A DNA stretch of 23,289 nucleotides from Dinghuibacter sp964544695 (GCA_964544695.1 CAZJDB010000001.1:1-23289); one strand, 5' to 3'; shown: positions 1 through 8,308, counted from the first letter of the stretch. Made by a program: numbers and translations. Notes: generated from the sequence alone by a model not told the origin.

Positions 1-1
1 T

Positions 2-505
2 TTCGACCACCTGTTGTTCAGTTATCATGGGTTACCTGTTCGCCATATCCTAAAGGGAGACATTACAGGACATCATTGTCTGCAATCCGAAGATTGTTGT
101 TGGGTTCATTCGGATGCGCATCGCAGGTGTTACCGTCACCAGGTTCACGTGACGACGCGGAAAACGGCCCAGGAACTTGGGCTAACACCTGACCAGTACA
201 GCATTTCCTTCCAATCCAGGCTGGGTAGGGAGGCATGGCTGGAACCTAACACGGCTGTGGAACTGACAGCCATGCCTTCTCGCGGTATCAAAAAACTAAT
301 AGTCGTTTGTCCGGCTTTCGTGAGTGATTGCCTGGAAACACTGGAAGAGATTGCCTTGCAAGGAAAGAAGAGCTTCATGAACGCCGGCGGTGAATCTTTT
401 ACCCTCATCCCATGTATGAATACGCACCCTGCCTGGGTTCAAGCCCTGGCGACGTGGATAGCATCGGCAAGTAAGGAAGATGTACGATGGAGGGCGGCCG
501 TATGA
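2..505 (+). CDS. hemH: Ferrochelatase, C-terminal part (cut by window edge)
   Basis: This is the 3' part of the enzyme that inserts ferrous iron into a porphyrin in the last stage of heme synthesis. The frame is open from base 2, so the true start lies left of the window, and about 167 codons are visible. Family motifs are FSYHGLPVRH near the left edge, which carries the catalytic histidine, then YSISFQSRLGREAWLEP, and VCPAFVSDCLETLEEI followed by IPCMNTHPAW near the C-terminus. A usual ferrochelatase is about 320-350 aa, so roughly half is present. The stop TGA at 503-505 overlaps the ATG of hemG at 502 (ATGA), so the two genes are translationally coupled and act in consecutive heme steps. 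The segment HHCLQSEDCC with a later Cys is cysteine-rich, but I cannot say from sequence alone whether it binds metal. Confidence 0.95.
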   Translation, partial: FDHLLFSYHGLPVRHILKGDITGHHCLQSEDCCWVHSDAHRRCYRHQVHVTTRKTAQELGLTPDQYSISFQSRLGREAWLEPNTAVELTAMPSRGIKKLIVVCPAFVSDCLETLEEIALQGKKSFMNAGGESFTLIPCMNTHPAWVQALATWIASASKEDVRWRAAV

Positions 506-1767
506 TCGTCGTGATCGGGGCCGGTCTGGCTGGACTTACTGCCGCGTACGAATTGCAGCGTCTCGGCCGGGAGGTCCTGGTGCTGGAGCATGCTCCTGTC
601 GCCGGTGGTGTGATTTCCAGTTTGAACGTGGATGGTTTCGAGCTCGACCTGGGGCCGAATTCGGTGGTGCTGACGCCTTCGCTTTCGCGGTGGATCGAGG
701 TATTGGGTTTACAGGTGCTGCCGGCGGCGGGCGTGTCGAAGAACCGTTTTTTGGTTAAGAATAAGACCTTATATCCCCTTTCTCCGCATCCGGTAAAGTT
801 GATGCGGTCGCATTACCTATCCGCGGGGGCTAAGTGGGGGATCCTTACGGAGCGGTTCAAACGCCGGGGACCTGTCGGCGAGGAGAGTGTGGGAGCTTTT
901 TTTACCCGCAGGTTCGGTCGGGAGATTTCGGAGGCGGTAGCGGATCCGATTTTCAGCGGGATTTACGCAGGAGATATTTCCAGGCTTTCCATCGACCAGG
1001 TGATGCCGATGTTGCCCAGGTGGGAAAAGGAATATGGATCGGTCACCCAGGGACTATTGCGCAATAAAAGCGCCATGAAAGGGCCCCGAAAGATCGTCAA
1101 TTTCAGCGGCGGCCTGGGATCGCTCACGGACGCGCTGGCAAAGCCCCTCGCCGGTCGTCTTCGTACGCAGGCCTTCGTCCACGACATCCGGCAAACGGAT
1201 AGTGGGTTCGAGGTAAGTTACGGGGATCAGGTAGTGGGTTGCACTTCCTTGGTATATGCGGCGCCCCTGAATACCATAGGCGTCCTACCTTTTTTCGGTT
1301 CCATAGGATCGCTTTCGGTGGAATATGTCCCCGTAAGGACGGTCCATGTATCCGTTCCCACAGATGCGTTATCCCTGCCGGAAGGATTCGGCTTCCTGGT
1401 ACCCAGCCGTGAAAGGCTGGCATTGATGGGTTGTATCTTTTCTTCTTCCATATTTCCTTCAAAAGCGCCAGTGGGGTCCGTCCTGTTAACCCTCATCCTG
1501 GGAGGCGCCCATGGACCAATCCTTGAGGAAAAAGCGCTCGCCGAGCTCAGCGATATTTTACAAATCCGGCAGGGGGTTCGGGTATTGCACGGGCATACCT
1601 GGGAAATGGCCATACCCCAGAAAAACATTGGATATGCCGGTGTCCTTGCGTCCATTCGTGCGTTTGAAGCTGCCCACCCCGGATTCAGGTTCGTGGGGAA
1701 TGCGGTCAGCGGAGTGTCCGTGGGGGACGTGATCGATTATGCAGCATCGGTCACTACAGCCTTATAA
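502..1767 (+). CDS. hemG: Protoporphyrinogen/coproporphyrinogen oxidase (HemY type)
   Basis: FAD-dependent oxidase that aromatises the porphyrinogen ring before iron insertion. It has 421 aa, normal for the family. The N-terminus MIVVIGAGLAGLTAAYEL is a dinucleotide-binding fold (Gly6, Gly8, Gly11) with the ribose-binding acid at about Glu29. The C-terminal FVGNAVSGVSVGDVID is the second FAD contact typical of HemY and amine-oxidase-like flavoproteins. An in-frame ATG exists at 487, but I prefer 502: GGAGGG at 489-494 sits 7 nt upstream, 502 overlaps the hemH stop as ATGA, and the FAD motif then starts at residue 2 as in relatives. Whether the substrate is protoporphyrinogen or coproporphyrinogen cannot be decided here. 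The symbol follows the common HemG/HemY family naming and does not refer to the unrelated flavodoxin-like E. coli HemG. Confidence 0.92.
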   Translation: MIVVIGAGLAGLTAAYELQRLGREVLVLEHAPVAGGVISSLNVDGFELDLGPNSVVLTPSLSRWIEVLGLQVLPAAGVSKNRFLVKNKTLYPLSPHPVKLMRSHYLSAGAKWGILTERFKRRGPVGEESVGAFFTRRFGREISEAVADPIFSGIYAGDISRLSIDQVMPMLPRWEKEYGSVTQGLLRNKSAMKGPRKIVNFSGGLGSLTDALAKPLAGRLRTQAFVHDIRQTDSGFEVSYGDQVVGCTSLVYAAPLNTIGVLPFFGSIGSLSVEYVPVRTVHVSVPTDALSLPEGFGFLVPSRERLALMGCIFSSSIFPSKAPVGSVLLTLILGGAHGPILEEKALAELSDILQIRQGVRVLHGHTWEMAIPQKNIGYAGVLASIRAFEAAHPGFRFVGNAVSGVSVGDVIDYAASVTTAL

Positions 1768-1805
1768 ATCCTAATTATAAGTCTTTGACCTTATGTCAGT
1801 TCCAG

Positions 1806-1826
1806 TTACGTTTTGATAAAACGTAA
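1806..1826. promoter_or_regulatory. Perfect 9-bp inverted repeat upstream of glutamine synthetase
   Basis: TTACGTTTT at 1806-1814 and AAAACGTAA at 1818-1826 are exact reverse complements around a 3-base centre (GAT). The arms are AT-rich with no following T-run, so an intrinsic terminator is unlikely. It lies about 48 bp upstream of the predicted -7 box of the glutamine synthetase gene, a sensible place for a dimeric regulator to bind. The binding protein is unknown. Confidence 0.45.
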
Positions 1827-1841
1827 TATGTATTTTCTCAA

Positions 1842-1860
1842 AGAAAAACCCCGTTTTTTT
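1842..1860 (+). terminator. Possible weak AT-rich terminator after hemG
   Basis: AAAAAC at 1844-1849 pairs with GTTTTT at 1853-1858 around CCC, and one G-T and one A-T pair can extend the stem. The T-run is part of the stem and there is only one G-C pair, so this is weak. It would close the hemH-hemG operon, but it also overlaps the expected -33 region of the next promoter. Confidence 0.25.
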
Positions 1861-1873
1861 GAATATACATCCC

Positions 1874-1881
1874 TAATTTTG
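1874..1881 (+). promoter_or_regulatory. Bacteroidota -7 element for glutamine synthetase
   Basis: TAATTTTG fits the Bacteroidota primary sigma -7 consensus TAnnTTTG exactly. It ends 36 nt before the ATG at 1918, which would give a leader of about 30 nt. No clear TTTG lies at the expected -33 spacing; the nearest TTTG, at 1858-1861, is too close. Expression may therefore depend on an activator, possibly at the palindrome 1806-1826. Confidence 0.5.
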
Positions 1882-1917
1882 ACACCTTTCTCCGATTTGA
1901 ACTAAAATTCCCCGCAT

Positions 1918-4110
1918 ATGTCTCTCAGATTCCAGGCAATTAATAATCTAACTAAAGATACCGCCCAGCCGGGACCGGAGGGTCCTACGCGTATTACGGC
2001 CGTTTTTGGCGATAACGTGTTTACCTTGAAAACGGCGCGGCAGTTCCTCAGCGACGAGGGATATAAAAGCCTGGTCAATAGTATCCGGGAAGGGAAAAAA
2101 GTGGATCGCGCGGTAGCCGGGCAGATCGCCAACGGCATCCGTTCCTGGGCCGAAGCCAAGGGCGTGACCCATTTCACCCACTGGTTCCAGCCCCTGACGG
2201 GAATGACTGCCGAAAAGCACGATTCCTTCTTTACGCTGAAAAGCGATGGCACCCCGCTGGAAGAATTCGACGGGGCGGCGCTGATCCAACAGGAGCCGGA
2301 CGCAAGTTCTTTCCCATCCGGAGGTCTTCGCGCCACCTTTGAAGCCAGGGGATATACCGCGTGGGATCCCTCTTCCCCCGCATTCATTATGGAAACTGCC
2401 GAGGGGAAGACATTGTGCATTCCGACGATTTTCGTTTCATACACAGGGGAATCCCTGGACTATAAGGCGCCCCTCCTAAAGGCGCTGGACGCCCTCAACA
2501 AGTCCGCCGTCGATGTGGCACATTACTTTGACCGCAACGTGAACAAGGTAACGGCCACACTGGGCTGGGAGCAGGAATATTTTGTCATCGACGCAGGGTT
2601 GGCCAATGCGCGTCCTGACCTCGTGTTGTCCGGCCGCACCGTATTCGGCTCCGCCCCCGCCAAGGGTCAGCAACTGGAAGACCATTATTTCGGGTCCATC
2701 CCCGAAAGGATATACGCTTTCATGCGCGATTACGAGCAGGAAGCCTATAAGCTGGGCATACCCCTTCGCACCCGGCACAACGAGGTTGCTCCCTCTCAGT
2801 TCGAGTGCGCCCCAATATTCGAGGAGGTCAATATCGCCGTTGACCATAACCTCCTGCTGATGGACATCATGACCCGCGTCGCCAAGCGCCACGGGCTGGT
2901 GACGCTCCTCCACGAGAAGCCCTTTGCCGGAATCAACGGGAACGGCAAACACAACAACTGGAGCATGGCGACCGATACGGGGGTCAACTTGCTGGCCCCG
3001 GGGAAGACACCGAAGAACAACCTCATGTTCCTGACCTTCTTCGTCAATACGATCAAGGCGGTACACGATTATTCGGACTTGCTGAGGGCTTCCATCGCCA
3101 GCGCCGCCAATGACCATCGCCTGGGCGCCAACGAGGCGCCTCCTGCCATTATCTCGGTCTTCATCGGACAGTACCTCACCAAGGTATTGTCGGATATCGA
3201 AACCAAGGTGGGTGACAAATTCGACGAGCAGGACGAGGTGGTTCTTAAACTTGACCTGCACAAAAGTATCCCTGAACTCCTCCAGGACAATACCGATCGG
3301 AACCGAACCAGCCCCTTTGCCTTCACCGGAAACAAATTCGAATATCGAGCGGTGGGGTCATCCGCCAACTGCGCCAGTGCAATGACTGTGCTGAATGTCG
3401 TCCTGGCCGAAACGCTAAAGACTTTTAAAAAGGACGTGGATGCCCTGATCGAAAAGGGGGAAAAGAAGGAAGTGGCCATCATCCATACCTTACGTAAATA
3501 CATTACCGAAAGCAAATCGGTCCTGTTCGAAGGGGACGGGTATAGCGAGGAATGGCAAAAAGAGGCGCATCGCCGCGGCCTGCCCAATGTGAAGACCACG
3601 CCCCTGGCCCTGGATGCTATGGTCACGGAAAAGGCCAAGAACCTTTTCGAAAGCAACCATGTGTATACGCACTCCGAGCTCGAAGCCCGGCACGAAATCG
3701 AGCTGGAAAAATACATCAAGAAGGTTCAGATAGAAGCCCGCATCATCGGAGACCTGGCCCTGAACCACATCCTCCCGGCCGCCATCCGGTACCAGAATAT
3801 CCTGGCTGAGAACGTCGCCAACCTGAAGGCCGCGGGACTTAGCGGAGATGATTATTCCAGCCAGCTGCGCATCCTAAAGGAAATCTCGGGTCACATCAAG
3901 GTGATCGATACCAAGGTGGAGGAAATGGTGGAAAAAAGGAAGATCGTCAACAATATGACCAATACCCGGACGAAGGCCATTGCCTATTGCTCCGAGGTGA
4001 AAGAGCCTTTCTTCGACGAGATCCGTTACCACGTGGATAAGCTCGAGCAACTGGTGGACGATCAGTTCTGGACGCTTCCCAAATACCGTGAAATGCTGTT
4101 CCTCAGATAA
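1918..4110 (+). CDS. glnA: Glutamine synthetase type III
   Basis: Makes glutamine from glutamate, ammonia and ATP, the entry point for ammonium assimilation; the cytoplasmic enzyme is a large homo-oligomer. It is 730 aa, the size of GSIII (often called GlnN) and much longer than type I or II (about 350-470 aa). Visible blocks are FTHWFQPLTGMTAEKHDSF at about residue 85, the metal/substrate motif GWEQEYFVID at about 215-225, RHNEVAPSQFE at about 285, GINGNGKHNNWS at about 338 and RTSPFAFTGNKFEYRAVGSS at about 463-482. The last two match the ammonium-binding loop region and nucleotide-binding segment of the family. The gene stands alone between a Bacteroidota-type -7 box and a GC-rich terminator, followed by the ammonium channel gene. 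The 261-aa antisense reading frame inside it is a shadow. Confidence 0.97.
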   Translation: MSLRFQAINNLTKDTAQPGPEGPTRITAVFGDNVFTLKTARQFLSDEGYKSLVNSIREGKKVDRAVAGQIANGIRSWAEAKGVTHFTHWFQPLTGMTAEKHDSFFTLKSDGTPLEEFDGAALIQQEPDASSFPSGGLRATFEARGYTAWDPSSPAFIMETAEGKTLCIPTIFVSYTGESLDYKAPLLKALDALNKSAVDVAHYFDRNVNKVTATLGWEQEYFVIDAGLANARPDLVLSGRTVFGSAPAKGQQLEDHYFGSIPERIYAFMRDYEQEAYKLGIPLRTRHNEVAPSQFECAPIFEEVNIAVDHNLLLMDIMTRVAKRHGLVTLLHEKPFAGINGNGKHNNWSMATDTGVNLLAPGKTPKNNLMFLTFFVNTIKAVHDYSDLLRASIASAANDHRLGANEAPPAIISVFIGQYLTKVLSDIETKVGDKFDEQDEVVLKLDLHKSIPELLQDNTDRNRTSPFAFTGNKFEYRAVGSSANCASAMTVLNVVLAETLKTFKKDVDALIEKGEKKEVAIIHTLRKYITESKSVLFEGDGYSEEWQKEAHRRGLPNVKTTPLALDAMVTEKAKNLFESNHVYTHSELEARHEIELEKYIKKVQIEARIIGDLALNHILPAAIRYQNILAENVANLKAAGLSGDDYSSQLRILKEISGHIKVIDTKVEEMVEKRKIVNNMTNTRTKAIAYCSEVKEPFFDEIRYHVDKLEQLVDDQFWTLPKYREMLFLR

Positions 4111-4139
4111 AATACCTATCGGACATGAGAAAATCAAGG

Positions 4140-4160
4140 AAGCCGCCCTCAAGGCGGCTT
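4140..4160 (+). terminator. Intrinsic terminator after glutamine synthetase
   Basis: AAGCCGCC at 4140-4147 pairs perfectly with GGCGGCTT at 4153-4160 around a 5-nt loop. It is followed by a T-rich stretch (TTTCGCATTTTA). It starts 29 nt after the glutamine synthetase stop and separates that gene from amt, so amt needs its own promoter. Confidence 0.85.
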
Positions 4161-4250
4161 TCGCATTTTATATTATTACCTAAAATATGTTTGATTATTG
4201 AGGGAAATAGTATCAAAAAATTGTAATTTCCTTATATAATTTTCATAGAT

Positions 4251-4259
4251 TATTTTTTG
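4251..4259 (+). promoter_or_regulatory. Possible amt promoter box
   Basis: TATTTTTTG resembles TAnnTTTG with one extra T. It lies in the AT-rich 231-bp gap between the terminator at 4140 and the amt start at 4342, and would give a leader of about 75 nt. TTGTAATTT occurs twice nearby (4221-4229 and 4257-4265 by the same reading), which may be a regulator site or chance in AT-rich DNA. No better match was seen. Confidence 0.25.
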
Positions 4260-4341
4260 TAATTTATCCTCCTTACTACCCCGTCGATAATAATCCAAAT
4301 CCATCTGAAAAACTGAAATAGGGATCTGACTTAAAACCCAG

Positions 4342-5958
4342 ATGATCATGTTGTTGCAAAAATTATTTTCGACCAGAAAACTGGCCGCCCTGGCCCCGGC
4401 AAAACCGCTGACCAAAGCGGAAAAGTGGAAATTGGGCCTGACCCTGTTCGGGGGTAAAGTGATCGGCCTCCTGGTAGTGCTGTTCGTCATGAAAGTCTTG
4501 CCGGGCATGCTCATCGGCAAAGCGTCCGCGGGTGATACCTATACCGCGCACGAAACGTCGATCATGAATTCGATCAATACGGTTTGGACCCTGGTGGCGG
4601 CCTTCCTCGTATTTGGCATGCAGGCCGGGTTCGTCATGCTGGAAGCGGGCTTTGCGCGCACCCGGGAAACCGTGAACATCCTCATGGAGTGCATCCTGGA
4701 TACCTGCCTCTGCGGGATCCTTTTCTGGGCCATCGGATACGCCTTCATGTTCAGCCATGGCAACGGCATCATCGGGTATCATTGGTTCTTCCTGATGGGA
4801 GCGCCCGATACCTATGAAGCCACGGGAGTGCCTATCCTGGCCCACTGGATATTCCAGTTTGCCTTTGCCGATACCTGCTCCACCGTGACTTCGGGCGCCA
4901 TGATCGGAAGGACCGGGTTCAGGGGCGATATCCTGTACAGCATCGGTGTCACCGGATTCATTTATCCCATCATAGGCCACTGGGCCTGGGGTCCTGACGG
5001 TTTTCTGGCCACTATGGGCGCTACCGGGTTCTTCTTGCCCCATTTGGGTCAGCCCTTCCATGATTTCGCGGGTTCCACCGTGGTCCATACGATAGGCGGT
5101 GTGGTTTCCCTGACCGGGGCCATGGTATTGGGTCCCCGCCTGGGTCGCATCTTTGCGCGGGACAACAAGGCCAAGGGTGGCCTGCCCAGAGCCCATAACC
5201 TGCCCCTGGCAGCCGTAGGCGCGTTCATTCTATGGTTCGGATGGTATGGCTTCAACCCCGGCTCAACTCTTTCGGGCATGGATGCCCAGGGTATTGGCCG
5301 TATTGCCGCCAATACCACCCTGGCTGCGTGTACCGGGGGCCTGGGCGCGATGCTGGCCGCCCTTTGGTGGGGACCGACCAAGGGAAAATTCGATACCGCA
5401 TTTTCCATCAACGGCATGCTGGCAGGCCTGGTGGCCATCACCTGCCCTTGCTATTGGGTTAGCCCATTGGGGGCGATCCTGCTGGGCTTCGTGGCAGGTT
5501 TCATCGTATACTTCGGGGTGTTGCTCCTCGAATGGTTCCGGATCGATGACCCCGTGGGCGCCGTATCCGTACACGGATTTGCCGGAATCTGGGGAACCAT
5601 TTCGCTGGGCTTTTTCGCCTGTGGGCTGTATGGCGTACCGGCCGCTACCGGAGCCGACAATTCTTCTCCTCTTGCCGGTCTCTTCTATGGAGGCGGAACC
5701 GCCATACTGAAAGCCCAACTGATAGGCAACGGCATGATCGTGGCGGCTACTTTCGCCGTGTCCATTGCCATGATGTGGGTCATCCGTAAGCTGCCTCAAC
5801 CCTGGAACCTCAGGGTGGAGGAACAAGGCGAGCTCGGGCCCGGTGGACTCGATGGCTACGAACACGGTGCCTCGGCATACTCCGACCTGAATGACGCGGG
5901 ACCCGTTCCGGGGAGCGTCGGGATCAAGGATGGAGAGCTTGTCCTTGAATTGTCGTAA
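4342..5958 (+). CDS. amt: Ammonium transporter (Amt/MEP/Rh family)
   Basis: Inner-membrane channel that conducts ammonium into the cell. It is 538 aa, longer than AmtB (about 400 aa after processing), because of an N-terminal extension of about 70 residues. That extension includes a hydrophobic segment at about 39-58, which may be a signal/anchor. The Amt core then begins at about residue 74. The two pore histidines are visible: His249 in AGSTVVHTIGG and His411 in VHGFAGIWGT. The family block FQFAFADTCS at 171-180 provides pore phenylalanines. The C-terminal tail (after about 490) is cytoplasmic in the family. There is no glnK/PII gene next door, unlike the common glnK-amt pair. It follows glutamine synthetase III, so uptake and assimilation are adjacent. 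A terminator follows at 5970. Confidence 0.96.
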   Translation: MIMLLQKLFSTRKLAALAPAKPLTKAEKWKLGLTLFGGKVIGLLVVLFVMKVLPGMLIGKASAGDTYTAHETSIMNSINTVWTLVAAFLVFGMQAGFVMLEAGFARTRETVNILMECILDTCLCGILFWAIGYAFMFSHGNGIIGYHWFFLMGAPDTYEATGVPILAHWIFQFAFADTCSTVTSGAMIGRTGFRGDILYSIGVTGFIYPIIGHWAWGPDGFLATMGATGFFLPHLGQPFHDFAGSTVVHTIGGVVSLTGAMVLGPRLGRIFARDNKAKGGLPRAHNLPLAAVGAFILWFGWYGFNPGSTLSGMDAQGIGRIAANTTLAACTGGLGAMLAALWWGPTKGKFDTAFSINGMLAGLVAITCPCYWVSPLGAILLGFVAGFIVYFGVLLLEWFRIDDPVGAVSVHGFAGIWGTISLGFFACGLYGVPAATGADNSSPLAGLFYGGGTAILKAQLIGNGMIVAATFAVSIAMMWVIRKLPQPWNLRVEEQGELGPGGLDGYEHGASAYSDLNDAGPVPGSVGIKDGELVLELS

Positions 5959-5969
5959 CGAGGGACGAT

Positions 5970-5998
5970 GCGGCCCTGAGTAAGGCGCTTCGGGCCGC
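5970..5998 (+). terminator. Intrinsic terminator after amt
   Basis: GCGGCCC at 5970-5976 pairs with GGGCCGC at 5992-5998 around a 15-nt loop and is followed at once by TTTTGTATATTT. It starts 12 nt after the amt stop. The -7-like box of the next gene begins only 6 nt past the stem. Confidence 0.8.
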
Positions 5999-6003
5999 TT
6001 TTG

Positions 6004-6011
6004 TATATTTG
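6004..6011 (+). promoter_or_regulatory. -7 element for GlxA-type regulator
   Basis: TATATTTG matches TAnnTTTG exactly and ends 18 nt before the ATG at 6030. It sits in the T-tract of the amt terminator, so termination and the new promoter are interleaved. No good -33 TTTG is present at the normal spacing. Confidence 0.45.
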
Positions 6012-6029
6012 CTGAAATACCCCGGTAAT

Positions 6030-7013
6030 ATGAAGGACATCGCCTTAGTGATCCATGAAGACGTAGTGCTCTCTTCCATTTCAGGGACCGTGGACATGTT
6101 GGTGCACACCAACCTCTACCTGCAGGCAATGGGAGAACCGCCCGCTTTCAGGGTATGGCTGGTCGGATCGGGGAATAGAAATGACCTGTTTCCCCTGGCG
6201 GCTCCCTATACCCAATACCTACCTTTTCGGGAGCTGGAAAACGCGGACCTGGTCATCGTGCCCGCCTTCTTCGGGGAACCCAATCACATCCTTGAAAAGT
6301 ACAAGCCCCTGCTGGACTGGCTAAGGGAATTCCACGCAGCAGGGCATGACGTGGCGAGCCTTTGTTCCGGAGCGTATTTTCTGGCGCAGGCGGGTCTCCT
6401 GAATGGTAAATCCTGCACCGCGCACTGGAGAGATATGGAAGACCTTATGCTTCGGTATCCGGAGACGCGCTTCCTGTCCCGGATGGTCATGACCGATGAG
6501 GGTGGAATCTATACCAGCGGAGGCGCTTTTTCGTCCCTTCACCTCGTCCTTTACCTCATCGAAAAATATTGCGGGCGCGAAATGGGCATTTGGGCAAGCA
6601 AGATGTTTTCCCTGGACATGGACCGGGAAAGCCAGGCCTATTTTGCCGTTTTCCAGGGGCAGTATCGTCATTCGGACGAGCAGATCCTGGGTGCACAGGC
6701 CTACATCGATAAGCACTACAACCTCCCGATCTCGGTGGAGCAGATCGCCGACCAGATCAATATGAGCCTCCGGAATTTCATACGCCGTTTCAAGAGCGCG
6801 ACCCAGAACACGCCCCTTGAGTATTTGCAAAGGGTACGCATCGAGGCGGCCAAAAAAGCTTTGGAAAAAGGGAACCCGAGTATCACCTCCCTCATGTACG
6901 ATTCGGGGTACCAGGATATAAAGACCTTTCGTAAGGTCTTCAAACGGATTACGGGACTCACCCCGATCGAATACCGGAAAAAATATTCCAGGACCATTCC
7001 CATGTACAATTGA
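6030..7013 (+). CDS. GlxA-family transcriptional regulator (DJ-1/PfpI + AraC HTH)
   Basis: Predicted DNA-binding regulator of 327 aa. Residues 1 to about 190 form a DJ-1/PfpI-like domain with the nucleophile-elbow motif LCSGAYFLAQAGLLNG around Cys112. About 220-325 is an AraC-type double helix-turn-helix, with ISVEQIADQINMSLRNFIRR (first HTH) and GYQDIKTFRKVFKRITGLTP (the second HTH signature). GlxA-like proteins usually sense a small metabolite or amino-acid derivative through the first domain; the ligand here is unknown. I chose ATG 6030 rather than TTG 6009, because TTG overlaps the predicted promoter box. The gene follows amt but is separated by a terminator. It overlaps the downstream methyltransferase by 4 bp if that gene starts at TTG 7010. 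Confidence 0.9.
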   Translation: MKDIALVIHEDVVLSSISGTVDMLVHTNLYLQAMGEPPAFRVWLVGSGNRNDLFPLAAPYTQYLPFRELENADLVIVPAFFGEPNHILEKYKPLLDWLREFHAAGHDVASLCSGAYFLAQAGLLNGKSCTAHWRDMEDLMLRYPETRFLSRMVMTDEGGIYTSGGAFSSLHLVLYLIEKYCGREMGIWASKMFSLDMDRESQAYFAVFQGQYRHSDEQILGAQAYIDKHYNLPISVEQIADQINMSLRNFIRRFKSATQNTPLEYLQRVRIEAAKKALEKGNPSITSLMYDSGYQDIKTFRKVFKRITGLTPIEYRKKYSRTIPMYN

Positions 7014-8308
7014 ACGCGGCGTTTTTCGACTCCATGAGGGGAGTGCCAGGGTTTGACGTAGAGGCATTTCTTGCGGTGCATTCTGCGGGAGCCGCTCCCA
7101 CGTCCATTCGGGCCAACCCCTCAAAGGGTGGGGTTTTCGATGGGGATGTTCCGTGGTGCACCGCGGGGAGGTATGTGTTTCCCAGGCCTGCCTTCATCCT
7201 GGAACCTTCTTGGCATACGGGGAGGTATTACGTGCAGGAGGCCTCCAGTATGTTCCTGGAACAGGCTTTTTCTCCCGGTTTGCGCGTCCTCGACGCGTGT
7301 GCAGCCCCGGGCGGCAAAAGCACGCACCTTCAGACCCTGGTCGGTGATGGGTTGTTGGTCAGTAATGAAGTTATCCGTTCCCGCGTCGGGGTGTTGTCCG
7401 AAAACCTCCAGCGCTGGGGGGGATCGAATGTCGTCGTGACTTCGAACGATCCTTCTGATTTTGCCTCCCTTCCGGGATTTTTCGATTTGGTAATGGTGGA
7501 CGCGCCCTGCAGCGGATCGGGTCTGTGGCGCAGGGATCCAGAGGCCATTGCAGAATGGTCCCCCGCGCAGGTTGAGCTCTGCGGAGCTCGACAGGAGCGG
7601 ATCCTGGGGGATTTGTGGCCTTGCCTTCGCGAGGGGGGGCTGTTGATCTATTCTACTTGTTCCTATTCTGTGCGTGAAAATGAGGCGATATTGGATTGGC
7701 TGTGTGCGCACTATTCTCTCGAATCGGTACGGTTGCCTGCTGCATGGGGCATCGTGGAAACGCAGTCTGTTGCCGGGGCCTTCGGGTACCGCTTTTTCCC
7801 CTATCTATTACAGGGAGAAGGGCTGTTCATGGCTTGCCTGCGGAAGCTGGATTCCTCCGGCGCCGTTGCCGCTCCGCGTGTTTCCTGGGCGCGACCCCCC
7901 GCTTTCGTTCAGCCCTGGTTGGATCTTGGTGAATATCGAATTTTTACCTTAGGAGAAACCGCTCACGCGATACCTGATCGGTTGTCGGCGGATTTTGCAA
8001 CGGTTGCTTCGGCGTTATGGATTCGCCAGGCGGGTATTCCTTTGGGACAAGTGTTGCGGGAGGAGCTGATTCCCGATCACGCGCTGGCGCTTTCGGGGCA
8101 CGCGGGGACAGGCTTTGCACGGTTGGAGTTGGATCACGCGCAGGCCTTGGCCTATGTCCGTAAGGATGAGTTGGTGCTGGAAGGGGCGCCGAAGGGATGG
8201 GCCATGGTTTGTTATGAGGGGTATGGCCTGGGGTGGGTTAAAGTTCTACAGGGGCGGATCAATAATTATTTTCCTAAAAATTTGAGGGTGTTAAAGCGGT
8301 CGCGGTAA
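7010..8308 (+). CDS. rsmF: 16S rRNA m5C methyltransferase, RsmF/RsmB type
   Basis: SAM-dependent enzyme predicted to place 5-methylcytosine in rRNA, 432 aa. The N-terminal block ends in TSIRANPSKG (31-40). The Rossmann methyltransferase domain has VLDACAAPGGKSTHL (SAM site, about 93-107), VDAPCSGSGLWRRDP with Cys167, and IYSTCSYSVRENEAI with the nucleophile Cys217. The C-terminal part, ending GWAMVCYEGYGLGWVKVLQG and then NNYFPKNLR, is the PUA-like RsmF tail, which favours RsmF over RsmB. TTG 7010 overlaps the preceding TGA (TTGA) and restores the usual family N-terminus (LNAAFFDSM); the first ATG is at 7034, so the start is uncertain. Its 3' end overlaps the convergent response-regulator gene by 43 bp (8266-8308). 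Confidence 0.88.
   Translation: MNAAFFDSMRGVPGFDVEAFLAVHSAGAAPTSIRANPSKGGVFDGDVPWCTAGRYVFPRPAFILEPSWHTGRYYVQEASSMFLEQAFSPGLRVLDACAAPGGKSTHLQTLVGDGLLVSNEVIRSRVGVLSENLQRWGGSNVVVTSNDPSDFASLPGFFDLVMVDAPCSGSGLWRRDPEAIAEWSPAQVELCGARQERILGDLWPCLREGGLLIYSTCSYSVRENEAILDWLCAHYSLESVRLPAAWGIVETQSVAGAFGYRFFPYLLQGEGLFMACLRKLDSSGAVAAPRVSWARPPAFVQPWLDLGEYRIFTLGETAHAIPDRLSADFATVASALWIRQAGIPLGQVLREELIPDHALALSGHAGTGFARLELDHAQALAYVRKDELVLEGAPKGWAMVCYEGYGLGWVKVLQGRINNYFPKNLRVLKRSR

Noticed and set aside
480..758. 92-aa frame at the hemG start
   Set aside because: Out-of-frame Gly/Arg-rich translation of the hemG 5' end.
1761..1781. CTTATAA/TTATAAG hairpin over the hemG stop as a terminator
   Set aside because: Seven A-T-rich pairs with no T-run; too weak to call.
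2476..3261. 261-aa open frame antisense to glutamine synthetase
   Set aside because: Lies wholly inside a strongly conserved gene, shows no domain and is a codon-bias shadow of GC-rich sequence.
4363..6129. Long antisense frames (277 and 288 aa) opposite amt
   Set aside because: Low-complexity His/Gly/Gln-rich translations typical of antisense reading of a membrane protein; no start signals or motifs.
6321..7124. 267-aa antisense frame opposite the GlxA-type regulator
   Set aside because: Complementary to a complete, motif-bearing regulator; no independent support.
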